DNA of 64,000 bases from JAJZVS01 sp963708095 (GTDB lineage: Bacteria; Pseudomonadota; Alphaproteobacteria; Acetobacterales; Acetobacteraceae). Location of the stretch: the NCBI GenBank assembly GCA_963708095.1, contig OY970182.1, forward strand, positions 124,001-188,000, given 5' to 3'. The notes under the pieces are model-generated. The model searched no databases. It was not told the origin of the DNA and saw only the letters and a program-made list of their open reading frames with translations. Shown in pieces: positions 32,504 through 41,004 of this stretch. The position numbers and the translations under genes are program-made. Position 1 is the first letter of the stretch. Each line of letters begins with the position of its first letter.

Positions 32504-34575
32504 GCTTGCGCATCGGCATCGACATCGGCGGCACCTTCACCGACCTGGTCGCGATCGGCGCGGACGGGCGGGTGCATACGCGCAAGACCGCCTCCACCCC
32601 GCACGACTACACGGAGGGCATCCTGACGGGATTGCAGGCGCTGCTCGCCGCCGTCCCGGGGCCGGTGGGGGAACTGCTGCACGCCACCACGATCGGATCG
32701 AACACCATCCTGCAAGGCGCCGGCGCGCGCACCGCGCTGATCACCACCGCCGGCTTTCGCGACGTGCTGGAAATCCGCGACCTGCGCATGCCGCGCGTCT
32801 ACGACATCGGCTGGACCAAGCCGCCGTCGCTGGTGGAGCGCCGGCTGCGGCTGGAGGTGACCGAAAAGCTGCGCCCGGACGGCACGGTGGCGATCCCGCT
32901 GGATGACATTTCGCTCGCTCTCGCGATCGAACGGTTGCGTGCGGAACGGGTGGAAAGCCTCGCGATCTGCCTCCTGCACAGCTACGCCAATCCGGCGCAC
33001 GAGCAGGCGGTGGCCGCTTCGGTGCGCGCGGCGCTGCCCGGCCTGCCGGTCTCGCTCAGTTGCGAGATACTGCCGGAGATCAAGGAATATCCGCGCACCA
33101 GCACCACCGCGATCAACGCCTATGTGCAGCCGGTGGTGCGCGCCTACCTGACCTCGCTCGCCGCGCGGCTGGCGGCGCTCGGGGTTACCGCGCCGCTCCA
33201 TTTGATGCAGTCGAACGGTGGATTGGCGTCAGCCGGGTTCGCCGCCGCGCAGCCGGTGCACATCATCGAATCCGGCCCCGCCGCCGGCGTGGTGGGCGCG
33301 GCGGCGCTGGCCGCGACGCTCGACGAGCCGCGCCTGATCACCTTCGACATGGGCGGCACCACCGCCAAGGCCGGGCTGATCGAGAACGGCGACGTGCTGC
33401 GCACCGAGGCGTTGGAAGTCGGCGCCGGCGTCATGGCCGGCTCCCGCCTGCTCGTCGGCGCCGGGTATCTGCTGAAACTTCCGGCGATCGATCTCGCGGA
33501 AGTGGGCGCCGGCGGCGGCTCGATCTGCCGGCTGGATGCGGCCGGAGCGCCGAAAGTGGGGCCCGAAAGCGCCGGAGCCGCGCCCGGGCCGGTGTGCTAC
33601 GGCGCCGGCGGGACCGAACCCACGATCACCGATTGCAATCTGGTGCTGGGCTATCTCGATCCCGGCGGGCTCGTCGGCGGGGCGATGAAGCTCGATCTCG
33701 CGCGGGCGCGCGCTGCGGTGCAGGAGCGGCTGGCCGCACCGCTGGAACTTGCGGTCGAGGACGCCGCGGCCGGCATGCTGCGCCTCGCCGCGGCCAACAT
33801 GATGCGCGCGATCCGTGCGGTCAGCGTGGAACGCGGGCGCGACCCGCGCGACTTCGCGCTGCTCGCCTTCGGCGGCAACGGCGGGCTGTTCGCTGCCGCG
33901 ATCGCCGCCGAGCTCGGCATCCGGCGCGTCATCATCCCGCCGCTGCCCGGCGTGTTCAGCGCCTTCGGCCTGCTGGTCGCCGAAACCGAGCACCACGCCA
34001 CGCGCAGCCTGCGCGCCCTCGTCGCCGGCGCCGACGCCGGCCCGCTCGGTGCGGCGCTGGAGGCGCTGGAGAAGGAAGGGCTCGCCCGGCTCGCCGCCGA
34101 CGGCTTCCCGCCCGGACGGTGCGTGCTGCGGCGAAGCGCCCTGGCCCGCTACGTGGGCCAGTCGAGCGAAATCGCCGTGCCCCTGCCGCAAGGCTCTGCG
34201 GTAACCTGGCTCGCGGCCCTGCCCGACCTGTTCGGTGCCGAACACGAACGCACCTACGGCTTCCGTGCCGGCCCGGAAGAACCGGTCGAACTGATGGGCC
34301 TGTCGGTCATCGCCCGCGGCATCGCCGAACACCCCCGCGTCCCCCCCTCCATCCCCGCTGCCGCCGCCGACGTGCCGCGGACCCGCCGCGCCTGGTTCGC
34401 CGGGACCGGCTGGATCGAAACCCAGGTCACCGACCGCGCCGGCCTGGCCGCCGAGGTGCTGCAAGGACCCGCCATCATCCGGGAATACGACGCCACCTGC
34501 CTCGTACCCGCCGGCGCCAAAGCCAGCCTCGACCCCTTCGGCGCGATCCGCCTCCACCTCGACGCGCCGGCGTAG
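32500..34575 (+). CDS. Hydantoinase A/oxoprolinase family protein
   Basis: A 691-residue HyuA-type subunit with an ASKHA ATPase fold. It has the phosphate-1 motif RIGIDIGGTFTDLVAI at the N-terminus, TTIGSNTILQGAG, SGPAAGVVGAA, the phosphate-2 motif TFDMGGTTAKAGL, and AEVGAGGGSICRLD. Length and order match 5-oxoprolinase/hydantoin utilisation A. It is co-translated with HyuB. No permease or regulator is adjacent, so the substrate is unknown. A long palindromic repeat follows the stop codon by 16 bp. Confidence 0.94.
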   Translation: MSLRIGIDIGGTFTDLVAIGADGRVHTRKTASTPHDYTEGILTGLQALLAAVPGPVGELLHATTIGSNTILQGAGARTALITTAGFRDVLEIRDLRMPRVYDIGWTKPPSLVERRLRLEVTEKLRPDGTVAIPLDDISLALAIERLRAERVESLAICLLHSYANPAHEQAVAASVRAALPGLPVSLSCEILPEIKEYPRTSTTAINAYVQPVVRAYLTSLAARLAALGVTAPLHLMQSNGGLASAGFAAAQPVHIIESGPAAGVVGAAALAATLDEPRLITFDMGGTTAKAGLIENGDVLRTEALEVGAGVMAGSRLLVGAGYLLKLPAIDLAEVGAGGGSICRLDAAGAPKVGPESAGAAPGPVCYGAGGTEPTITDCNLVLGYLDPGGLVGGAMKLDLARARAAVQERLAAPLELAVEDAAAGMLRLAAANMMRAIRAVSVERGRDPRDFALLAFGGNGGLFAAAIAAELGIRRVIIPPLPGVFSAFGLLVAETEHHATRSLRALVAGADAGPLGAALEALEKEGLARLAADGFPPGRCVLRRSALARYVGQSSEIAVPLPQGSAVTWLAALPDLFGAEHERTYGFRAGPEEPVELMGLSVIARGIAEHPRVPPSIPAAAADVPRTRRAWFAGTGWIETQVTDRAGLAAEVLQGPAIIREYDATCLVPAGAKASLDPFGAIRLHLDAPA

Positions 34576-34591
34576 CCGGAGGGGCGCGCGA

Positions 34592-34884
34592 GCAAGGCCA
34601 GGGGAGCTCTGCCCCCCTGGACCCCCCGCCAGGGAACAAGTCCCCTGGACCCCATCTTTTGGGTTCCGAGCGTGTGGGGGGTGTCCCGGGTCCGGGCTGG
34701 GACTGCCTGGGGCGGGCGGCTGGGCAGGGACGGGGCGCATCTGCGCCCCGTCCCTGCCCAGCCGCCCGCCCCAGGCAGTCCCAGCCCGGACCCGGGACAC
34801 CCCCCACACGCTCGGAACCAACGGACGGGTTCCAAGGGCCCTGCCCTTGGTGGGGGTCCAGGGGGCAAAGCCCCCTGGCCTTGC
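34592..34884. repeat. 293-bp palindromic element, copy 1
   Basis: The whole element is an imperfect palindrome bounded by GCAAGGCCAGGGG ... CCCCTGGCCTTGC. Its core is a perfect 78-bp inverted repeat, 34662-34739 against 34742-34819, with a two-base centre. A second element of exactly the same length is at 50652-50944. It sits between two convergent genes and has no conserved reading frame. Confidence 0.95.
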
Positions 34885-34898
34885 TTTCGCTCCCCCGG

Positions 34899-35927
34899 CT
34901 ACGCCGCCGCGCAGGCGAGGCGGGCGCCGGCGGCGAGGGCTTGGAGTTTGGCCTGGGCGACGTCGCGCGGCATGGGGGCGAGGCCGCAGTTGGTGCAGGG
35001 GAACAGGCGTTCCTTGGGGACGAATTGTTGTGCGGCGGCGATGGTGGCGGCGACTTCTTCGGCGGTTTCGATACGGTTGGTGGCAACGTCGATGACGCCG
35101 ACCATCACGTCCTTGCCTGCGAGCAGGCGCATGAGGTCCGGGGGGACGTGCGAATTGACGCATTCCAGCGACACCTGGTCGATGCGGCTGGCGGCGAGGG
35201 CGGGGAAGATCTGTTCGTACTGGCGCCATTGTGCGCCGAGGGTTTGTTTCCACGCGATGTTCGCTTCGATTCCGTAGCCGTAGCAGATGTGCACGGCGGT
35301 GGTGCAGGTGAGGCCGTCGATGGCGTGGTGCAGGGCGTCGACGCCCCAGGTGGCGGCGTCTTCCATGTAGACGTTGAACGCGGGTTCATCGAACTGGATG
35401 ATGTCGATGCCGTCCTGTTGCAGACCGCGCGCTTCCTGGTTCAGCAGCTCGGCGAAGGCGAAGGCGAGGGCGCGGCGGTCGCCGTAGTATTCGTCGGCGA
35501 GGGTATCGACGATCGTCATCGGGCCGGGCAGGGTGAATTTGGTGCGCCGTGTGGTGTGGGCGCGGAGCAGCCTGGCCTCGGTTGCATGGACCCGTCCGGC
35601 GAGGCGCAGCTTGCCGGTGACGACGGGCACCATGGCGTCGTAGCGATTGTTGCGGATTCCCATCTTCACCTTGCGGGTGAAGTCGATCCCTTCGACCTGT
35701 TCGAGGAATCCGTGCACGAAGTGCTGGCGCGATTGTTCTCCGTCGGTGATGATATCAAGACCGGCGTCTTCCTGTTCCTTGATCCAGAGCAGGGTGGCGT
35801 CGCGCTTGGCGGCGGCCAGTGCGGCGCCGCTGGCTTGCCAGGCGGGCCAGAGTTTTTGCGTCTCGGCGAGCCAGGCGGGTTTCGGCAGGCTGCCGGCGAC
35901 GGAGGTTGGGAACAGGGTACGCGACAT
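34899..35927 (-). CDS. Cobalamin-independent methionine synthase, core (MetE C-terminal) type, second paralogue
   Basis: A 342-residue MetE-catalytic-domain protein, distinct from the one at 22150-23196. The zinc ligands are His213 and Cys215 (HICYGYG), Glu255 (SLECVNSH) and Cys314 (CTNCGLAPM). FPTSVAGSLPKPAWLAE, KFTLPGPMTIVDTLADEYY and IIQFDEPAFNVYMED are typical. The ATG at 35927 follows GGGAGGATCC. No N-terminal MetE half is present, so the methyl donor may not be methyl-tetrahydropteroyl-polyglutamate. It stands alone, with no visible riboswitch in the 180 bp upstream. Confidence 0.86.
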   Translation of the reverse strand: MSRTLFPTSVAGSLPKPAWLAETQKLWPAWQASGAALAAAKRDATLLWIKEQEDAGLDIITDGEQSRQHFVHGFLEQVEGIDFTRKVKMGIRNNRYDAMVPVVTGKLRLAGRVHATEARLLRAHTTRRTKFTLPGPMTIVDTLADEYYGDRRALAFAFAELLNQEARGLQQDGIDIIQFDEPAFNVYMEDAATWGVDALHHAIDGLTCTTAVHICYGYGIEANIAWKQTLGAQWRQYEQIFPALAASRIDQVSLECVNSHVPPDLMRLLAGKDVMVGVIDVATNRIETAEEVAATIAAAQQFVPKERLFPCTNCGLAPMPRDVAQAKLQALAAGARLACAAA

Positions 35928-36109
35928 GGCAACGGATCCTCCCGGAGACAGGCGCTTGGCGGCCCGGGCCCAGTTTGCCATGGAACGCCCCTTCTTGCCT
36001 CCCCCTTTCGGGCGCGCGTCGGGATTGGCTTGCCGGACCGGGGCCGGGGCGATAGAGCCTCGGGGGGGCGCCATCCGGCGCCGGGGCGGCATAGTGGCGG
36101 GAGCGGCGC

Positions 36110-36892
36110 ATGAGCGAGCAGGATTTGTTGTGGGAAATCCGTGACGGCATCGGCTGGATCACGTTCAACCGGCCCGCGGCGCGCAACGCGATGACCTTCG
36201 CGATGTACGACCGCCTGATCGCGCTTTGCGAGCAGGCCGGCACGGACCGCGGCATCCGCGCCCTGGTGCTGAGCGGCGCCGGGGAGAAGGCCTTCGCCTC
36301 CGGCACCGACATCTCCCAGTTCCGCGCCTTCGAGACCGAGGCCGATGCGCTTGCCTATGAGGCCCGCATCGACCGCGTGCTGGAGGCGCTGGAGCGCTGC
36401 CCCAAGCCCACCATCGCCGCGATCTCCGGCGCCTGCACCGGCGGCGGCGCCGGCATCGCGAGCGCCTGCGATCTGCGCATCGCCGCCCGCGGCGCCCGTT
36501 TCGGCTTTCCGGTGGCGCGCACCTTGGGCAACTGCCTGTCGATGGCGAACTACGCCCGGCTTGCCGCGCTGCTCGGCCCGGCGCTCGTGACCGAGATCGT
36601 CTTCACGGCGCGGCTGGTGGAGGCGGAGGAGGCGAAAGCGATCGGCCTCGTCTCCGAACTGCTGGAGGACAAGCCGGCCCTGCTGGCGCGCGCCGAGGCC
36701 TTAGCGAAGCTCGTCGCCGGCCATGCGCCCCTGACCCTGGCTGCGACCAAGGAGGCGCTGCGCCGCCTGCGTCCGCGTGTGCCGGCGGGGCAGGACAAGG
36801 ACCTGATCCTGATGTGCTACATGAGCCGGGATTTCCGCGAGGGGATGGAGGCGTTCCTGGCCAAGCGGCCGCCGGTCTGGCAGGGCGAATAG
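36110..36892 (+). CDS. Enoyl-CoA hydratase/isomerase family protein
   Basis: A 260-residue crotonase. It has the N-terminal IGWITFNRPAARNAMTFAMYD, the oxyanion-hole segment AFASGTDISQFRAF, and ISGACTGGGAGIASACDLRIAARGARFGFPVAR. The catalytic Glu position after RFGFP appears not to be Glu, so a dehydratase is less certain than fold membership. The end DFREGMEAFLAKRPPVW is typical. It is followed at 115 bp by an amidohydrolase in the same direction, and the two may belong to an aromatic or amide catabolic set. Confidence 0.88.
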   Translation: MSEQDLLWEIRDGIGWITFNRPAARNAMTFAMYDRLIALCEQAGTDRGIRALVLSGAGEKAFASGTDISQFRAFETEADALAYEARIDRVLEALERCPKPTIAAISGACTGGGAGIASACDLRIAARGARFGFPVARTLGNCLSMANYARLAALLGPALVTEIVFTARLVEAEEAKAIGLVSELLEDKPALLARAEALAKLVAGHAPLTLAATKEALRRLRPRVPAGQDKDLILMCYMSRDFREGMEAFLAKRPPVWQGE

Positions 36893-37007
36893 CCTCGGTC
36901 GGGCACGCGGGCCGCGGGGGTACCCTTCCCGCTTCCGGAGGGGGGCGCGGGCTTGTCCCGGCCGGCCAGGGGGGCGAGACTGCCCGCCTGCCGGAGGAAA
37001 CCGACCC

Positions 37008-38009
37008 ATGCGCATCGTCACCCTGGAAGAACATTTCACCGTTCCCGACCTGGTCGCCCGCATCGACCCGGCGCTGATCCGCCGCCGCGGCTTCCCGCCG
37101 CCGGATGTCGTCTGGAGCCAGGTCACCAAGCGCAACGAGCTGGCCGACCTCGGGGCCGCGCGCATCGCCGACATGGACGCTGCCGGGATCAGCGTGCAGG
37201 TGCTGTCTGTCGCCGGCGGCGGTGCCGACCTGGTGGAGGGGCCGGACGGCATCGCGCTGGCGCGGGATTACAACGACGCGCTGGCCAAAGGGGTGGCCGA
37301 GCACCCCGGCCGGCTCGCCGGTTTCGCGCATCTGCCCATGCTGGCGCCGGAGGCGGCGGCGGACGAGCTGGAGCGGGCGGTGCGCGACCTCGGCTTCCAT
37401 GGCGCGCTGATCAACGGGCTGACCGACGGGCGCTGCCTGGATCATGCGTCGTTCGATCCGATCCTGGCGCGCGCCGCGGCGTTGGATGTGCCGATCTACA
37501 TCCATCCCGGCATTTCCGCCGAGCCGGTGCGGCGGGCCTATTACGACGGGCTGCCGGGGAACATGAGCTTCGCGATGGCGACCTCCGCCTGGGGGTGGCA
37601 TATCGAAACGGCGGTGCAGGTGCTGCGGCTCGTGTTGTCGGGCGCGCTCGATCGCCATCGCGGATTGAAGCTGATTATCGGGCATATGGGGGAGGCGTTG
37701 CCGTTCATGCTCGCCCGCTGCGAGCAGACCCTGGCGGCCGAGGCGGCGAAGGTGCTGGCCCGCACGGTGACGCAGACGATCCTGGACCAGGTGTGGATCA
37801 CGAACAGCGGGTTTTTCACGGTGCCGCCGTTCCTGAATGCGTTGCAGACGTTCGGAGCGGACCGGATCCTGTTCTCGGTCGATTACCCGTTTGCTGCGAA
37901 TGCGGTCGGCCGGCGGTTCCTGGATGCGCTGCCGGTTTCGCCGGCGGATCGGGAGAAGATCGCGCACGGCAACGCGGACCGGCTGCTGAGGCTGACCACG
38001 GCGGCGTGA
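37008..38009 (+). CDS. Amidohydrolase family 2 protein (gamma-resorcylate decarboxylase-like)
   Basis: A 333-residue metal-dependent TIM-barrel protein. The N-terminal LEEHF (Glu7, His9), VPIYIHPG (His), IIGHMGEALPF (His/Glu) and SVDYPF (Asp) match the ligands of the LigW/gamma-resorcylate decarboxylase/ACMSD group. These non-oxidative decarboxylases act on hydroxybenzoates and use Zn or Mn. A hydrolase role is not excluded. A strong hairpin follows 31 bp after the stop. Confidence 0.88.
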   Translation: MRIVTLEEHFTVPDLVARIDPALIRRRGFPPPDVVWSQVTKRNELADLGAARIADMDAAGISVQVLSVAGGGADLVEGPDGIALARDYNDALAKGVAEHPGRLAGFAHLPMLAPEAAADELERAVRDLGFHGALINGLTDGRCLDHASFDPILARAAALDVPIYIHPGISAEPVRRAYYDGLPGNMSFAMATSAWGWHIETAVQVLRLVLSGALDRHRGLKLIIGHMGEALPFMLARCEQTLAAEAAKVLARTVTQTILDQVWITNSGFFTVPPFLNALQTFGADRILFSVDYPFAANAVGRRFLDALPVSPADREKIAHGNADRLLRLTTAA

Positions 38010-38040
38010 GGCCGCCGCGGCTGATGGCCGAGACGGGATA

Positions 38041-38074
38041 GCGCGATCGGAAGCCGGGGCGTTTCCGATCGCGC
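38041..38074 (+). terminator. Hairpin terminator candidate
   Basis: A perfect 12-bp stem GCGCGATCGGAA / TTCCGATCGCGC around a ten-base loop, 31 bp after the amidohydrolase stop. It lacks a real T-tract (GCCGTCTTGCG follows). Confidence 0.55.
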
Positions 38075-38079
38075 GCCGT

Positions 38080-38522
38080 CTTGCGGGTCTGCGACGAAGC
38101 CGAAGGTCTCGGCCGGGCCGGCAGAGGCACGAGGCGCAGGCAAGCCGTCGGCCGAACCGACGCGACCTGGCACGCGCGGGCGGCGGCGCGGAGACGTGTC
38201 GCAAGCCACCAGAGAAGTCGCTTGAAGCCAAATTCTTCTGCCGACGTGGGCCTCGCTCACGTCATGGATGCGAGTGCGGTACTCGCGCGTCGTTGTCACG
38301 AGCCATTCGCGAACCGGTTCGGAATGAGCCAAAAGAGCAACAAAGAAGCATGTTGTCGCTCGGACTGTTGATTCCGTTATCGTTTTGCAAAAAGCGCCAT
38401 CAGGCCAATTCACGCGACGCCCCCTTAAACCTCAACTCCCAAAACCACAATCAGCATGCCTGTAGGCGACGCCTTTATCTTGCCATCGCTCGTCGGCGTC
38501 GCGCTTCTCGCCCTTTCCACTG
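38080..38522. other. Transition region into a lower-GC island
   Basis: About 440 bp without a supportable gene. GC falls visibly from about 38200 onward (AATTCTTCTGCCG, AAAGAGCAACAAAGAAGC and so on). This marks the left edge of the three-gene island. No tRNA-like sequence or obvious attachment-site repeat was found. Confidence 0.5.
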
Positions 38523-38960
38523 CTACTCTGCGAGTTTCATGCTTTCAAGCATTTTAATCAGATCTTCAGGTGAATAGTCATTGCCAACGCTCTGCGTTAA
38601 ATAAATTGAAATCCTTTGTTTAGGGGGATTGAGCCATATGAGATTCAGCGTTGTTTTTCCCGATCTACCATTGTCGGCGGTGTAGACGCGCCCGGTTACT
38701 TCTTGATGATCGAATTCTAGAACTAGCTTTGATTGATCGTAGTGGAACCTTGTGACTGGACTTTCTATGATATCCAAGTCGATTCGATCGCCGTTCAGCA
38801 TCTTCCGGAAGCGGATGCTGTACTCTTGTTTTGAGTAGTGATGAGAAACTTCTTGAAAGCCTGGAGGTACCGCCTCCGAGGGCAGAACAAGAAAACCTGG
38901 ATAAGGGAGAGGCCGAGGTCCAAAATTTTCCATGATGGGATCAGGCATCGGTTCGGTCAT
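38523..38960 (-). CDS. Hypothetical protein of the island, 145 residues
   Basis: Not recognised. The base composition is close to 45% GC by eye, against about 70% around. The N-terminus (MTEPMPDPIMENFGPRPLPYPG) is Pro-rich and probably extended. The rest looks like a beta-rich domain (YSIRFRKMLNGDRIDLDII, LVLEFDHQEVTGRVY, TLNLIWLNPPKQRISIYLTQ) with a C-terminal helix (SPEDLIKMLESMKLAE). No signal peptide or membrane helix is present. Its start overlaps the stop of the upstream gene by four bases, so it is translated with the other two island genes. Confidence 0.72.
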   Translation of the reverse strand: MTEPMPDPIMENFGPRPLPYPGFLVLPSEAVPPGFQEVSHHYSKQEYSIRFRKMLNGDRIDLDIIESPVTRFHYDQSKLVLEFDHQEVTGRVYTADNGRSGKTTLNLIWLNPPKQRISIYLTQSVGNDYSPEDLIKMLESMKLAE

Positions 38961-39736
38961 TGCGGCGTGGCCTGCGCATTTGCGGCGGGTTGTAAATTGG
39001 CGGCGGGTTGTGACGGACCGCTGTCAGCGGTGACTAGGGGAGGTGCATAGCCGCAAGGCATGGTCATATCGCGATGGATGCCATTGAAGGTGATATGGTC
39101 ACCGATACCGACGATCATGCCTGGCGGGAGCACGACGATCTGGCTCGGGCCGCCCGGCGAGCTGCCATCGGTGCGGACGATGGCACGCGGCGTGTTGGCG
39201 AATGCGGGGTCGATGGGACCGCCCATAAGCCGTTCATTGGCAGCCATACGCTGCTGTGCGGCGAGCGCACCTTCAAAGCCGATCACCACGCCGCCTCCCA
39301 TGGGTTGCGCCTGAGGGCTGAGCGTTATAGGGCAGACATTGGTCGAATCGGTCGCCAGAGCAGGCGCAGGCTGCACAGCTAGCGAAGCCGTTTGCTCCCG
39401 TGGTGCGACAGCGTGATGTTCCGTGGGCGGCGTCAGCAAATGCTTTTGCGATGATACAGTAGACTGCGATGGGCCTGGGATTCGCGCGACGGCCTGGATG
39501 ACTGGGGGCGGCGTTTGGACGTGCGGTAGCTCCGCCACGATATGGGCCGGGGCTGCCTTGACCTGAACCGGTGGGACGGAATTGGTCTGCTGCGGCAGCC
39601 CCAGCGGCAAGGCCAAAGCGGCGAAGGTCAGCGCCGTGGCAGCGATTGTAAGATTGCGCCAGCCCGGCGCCTTGTCCCACAGGCTTTCCTGCCGCGCCGC
39701 GGCAACGGTGGACGGAAGCAAGCTCGGCTCGCTCAT
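38957..39736 (-). CDS. Single-pass membrane protein with Pro-rich periplasmic region (island gene 2)
   Basis: A 259-residue protein, not recognised. Residues 1-27 are a cytoplasmic tail; residues about 28-47 (LTIAATALTFAALALPLGL) are a transmembrane helix. Residues 50-140 are a Pro/Gln/Ala/Val-rich linker. Residues about 140-235 look folded (CPITLSPQAQPMGGGVVIGF, QIVVLPPGMIVGIGDHITFN, MTMPCGYAPPLV) and hold two cysteines that could pair. The tail is Gln/Ala/Pro-rich. It overlaps both neighbours by ATGA. The architecture recalls bitopic subunits of secretion or envelope machines, but this is inference only. Confidence 0.78.
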   Translation of the reverse strand: MSEPSLLPSTVAAARQESLWDKAPGWRNLTIAATALTFAALALPLGLPQQTNSVPPVQVKAAPAHIVAELPHVQTPPPVIQAVARIPGPSQSTVSSQKHLLTPPTEHHAVAPREQTASLAVQPAPALATDSTNVCPITLSPQAQPMGGGVVIGFEGALAAQQRMAANERLMGGPIDPAFANTPRAIVRTDGSSPGGPSQIVVLPPGMIVGIGDHITFNGIHRDMTMPCGYAPPLVTADSGPSQPAANLQPAANAQATPQ

Positions 39737-41004
39737 GCGCGCGTCGCTCCGATGGTGCTTGCAGCAGGTTCAGCGGCCTCTGCCACCACACCGTTCTCGC
39801 TCTGGACAAGCGATACCGCCGTGGCGTCTTTCTGCTTGGCGGCGATCAGGCTGTCTGCGATGGATTCCTCTATCGCCCGCGTCAGATCACGCGACGAGGC
39901 GGTGATGCCCATTTTCTTCTGGCGGGTCATCAGCTCGAACAGTACTTCGGGATCAATGCCGCCCTGCGCCACGGTGAGGCCATAGCCGGCGATCATACGC
40001 TCGATCTCCAGCGCCGCGACGCGGGCGATGTCCAGGCCGGACAGCGGCTCGAACACGAAGATGCGGTCGATACGGTTGAGGACTTCGGGCGCGAAACCCG
40101 CATTGCGTAGGGCACTGACGGCGCTGGAGCGCAGTGTGTCCGGATCGTTGGCATATTGCTTGCTCAATTCCGCCAGCGTATCCACCGCGGCATTGGTGGT
40201 CAGCACAAAGATGGCGCGGGTGGTGGAAATCTGCTTGCCGTCCGAACTCTCGGTGACAAAGCCGTCGTTCCAAGCGGTGAGGAATTTCTTGTGCACGTCG
40301 CCGTGGGCTTTTTCGATCTCGTCCAGCAACACGACAGCGTCTGGCGTATCGCGCAGCGCCGCCGTCAGGCTGCCATAGCTTTGCGAACCGACGTAACCTT
40401 TGGCCGAACCGAACAAGGAAGAGGCGCCAAACCCCGCGCCGGAATATTGCGTCATGTCGAAATGTAGCAGGCGGCGGGCCAACACCTCGGCCAGCACCTT
40501 TCCCATCCAGGTCTTGCCGGCGCCGGGAGGGCCGGCGAGCAGGAACACGCCTACCGGCTTACCGCGCTGCTTAAGTGCAAGGCGGCGGCGTATCTGGGCC
40601 GCAAGGTCATCGCAAATCTTGTCTTCGCCGACAACCTTGGCCTTGAGCTGGGTCGCGAGCGCCTCGGCATCCACGAAGATGAACTCGGACTCCTGCGACA
40701 TCCGTCGTTCGAGTTCGGCCCGGTTGGTCAGGCGGTCGAGAATATCCATGAGCCATCTCCGCTTGGTAAGGAATGCAGGAAGGCGGTCTCTCTGGCGGAG
40801 CGCACCCAAAAAAACGAACAACCAGGCTAATCCCGCCAGCCCGGCGAATATATATGCCAGCAGCAGGCCATGATGCTCCACCCAACTCACTACCCCGATC
40901 TTATCGAGGAATTTTTCGAGGATTTTCGCGAGGGTGATGATGGTCAAAATGCCCATCGCCAGCCACACCCAGGGCATGATGCGATTGAGAGAAGAGGGAA
41001 ACAT
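39733..41004 (-). CDS. Membrane-anchored single-domain ClpB-type AAA+ unfoldase (island gene 1)
   Basis: A 423-residue protein. Two N-terminal membrane helices (about residues 10-28 and 46-68) anchor it; the rest is a cytoplasmic AAA+ domain of the Clp/HSP100 D2 class. It has Walker A GPPGAGKT at 158-165, a pore-loop-like SAKGYVGSQ with GYVG at 203-206, Walker B VVLLDEIEKAH with Asp228/Glu229, sensor-1 TTNAA near 269-273 and an arginine-finger region APEVLNRID (Arg311). The C-terminal small domain follows. There is no Clp N-domain, no first AAA domain and no recognised ClpP-docking tripeptide. Such a protein should thread substrates at the inner membrane. It leads a three-gene overlapping operon in lower-GC DNA. 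Confidence 0.85.
   Translation of the reverse strand: MFPSSLNRIMPWVWLAMGILTIITLAKILEKFLDKIGVVSWVEHHGLLLAYIFAGLAGLAWLFVFLGALRQRDRLPAFLTKRRWLMDILDRLTNRAELERRMSQESEFIFVDAEALATQLKAKVVGEDKICDDLAAQIRRRLALKQRGKPVGVFLLAGPPGAGKTWMGKVLAEVLARRLLHFDMTQYSGAGFGASSLFGSAKGYVGSQSYGSLTAALRDTPDAVVLLDEIEKAHGDVHKKFLTAWNDGFVTESSDGKQISTTRAIFVLTTNAAVDTLAELSKQYANDPDTLRSSAVSALRNAGFAPEVLNRIDRIFVFEPLSGLDIARVAALEIERMIAGYGLTVAQGGIDPEVLFELMTRQKKMGITASSRDLTRAIEESIADSLIAAKQKDATAVSLVQSENGVVAEAAEPAASTIGATRA

Noticed and set aside
33229..35253. A 674-codon minus-strand frame across hyuA, the 293-bp palindrome and the second methionine synthase gene
   Set aside because: It is the reverse-strand shadow of hyuA in a 70%-GC genome. 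Its Arg/Gly/His-rich translation shows no domain.
36603..38231. A 542-codon minus-strand frame opposite the crotonase and amidohydrolase
   Set aside because: Same kind of shadow; both plus-strand genes have clear families and motifs.
38080..38522. Searched for a tRNA gene or attachment-site duplication at the island border
   Set aside because: No cloverleaf, no GGTTCRANYC-type T-arm and no direct repeat matching the other border were found.
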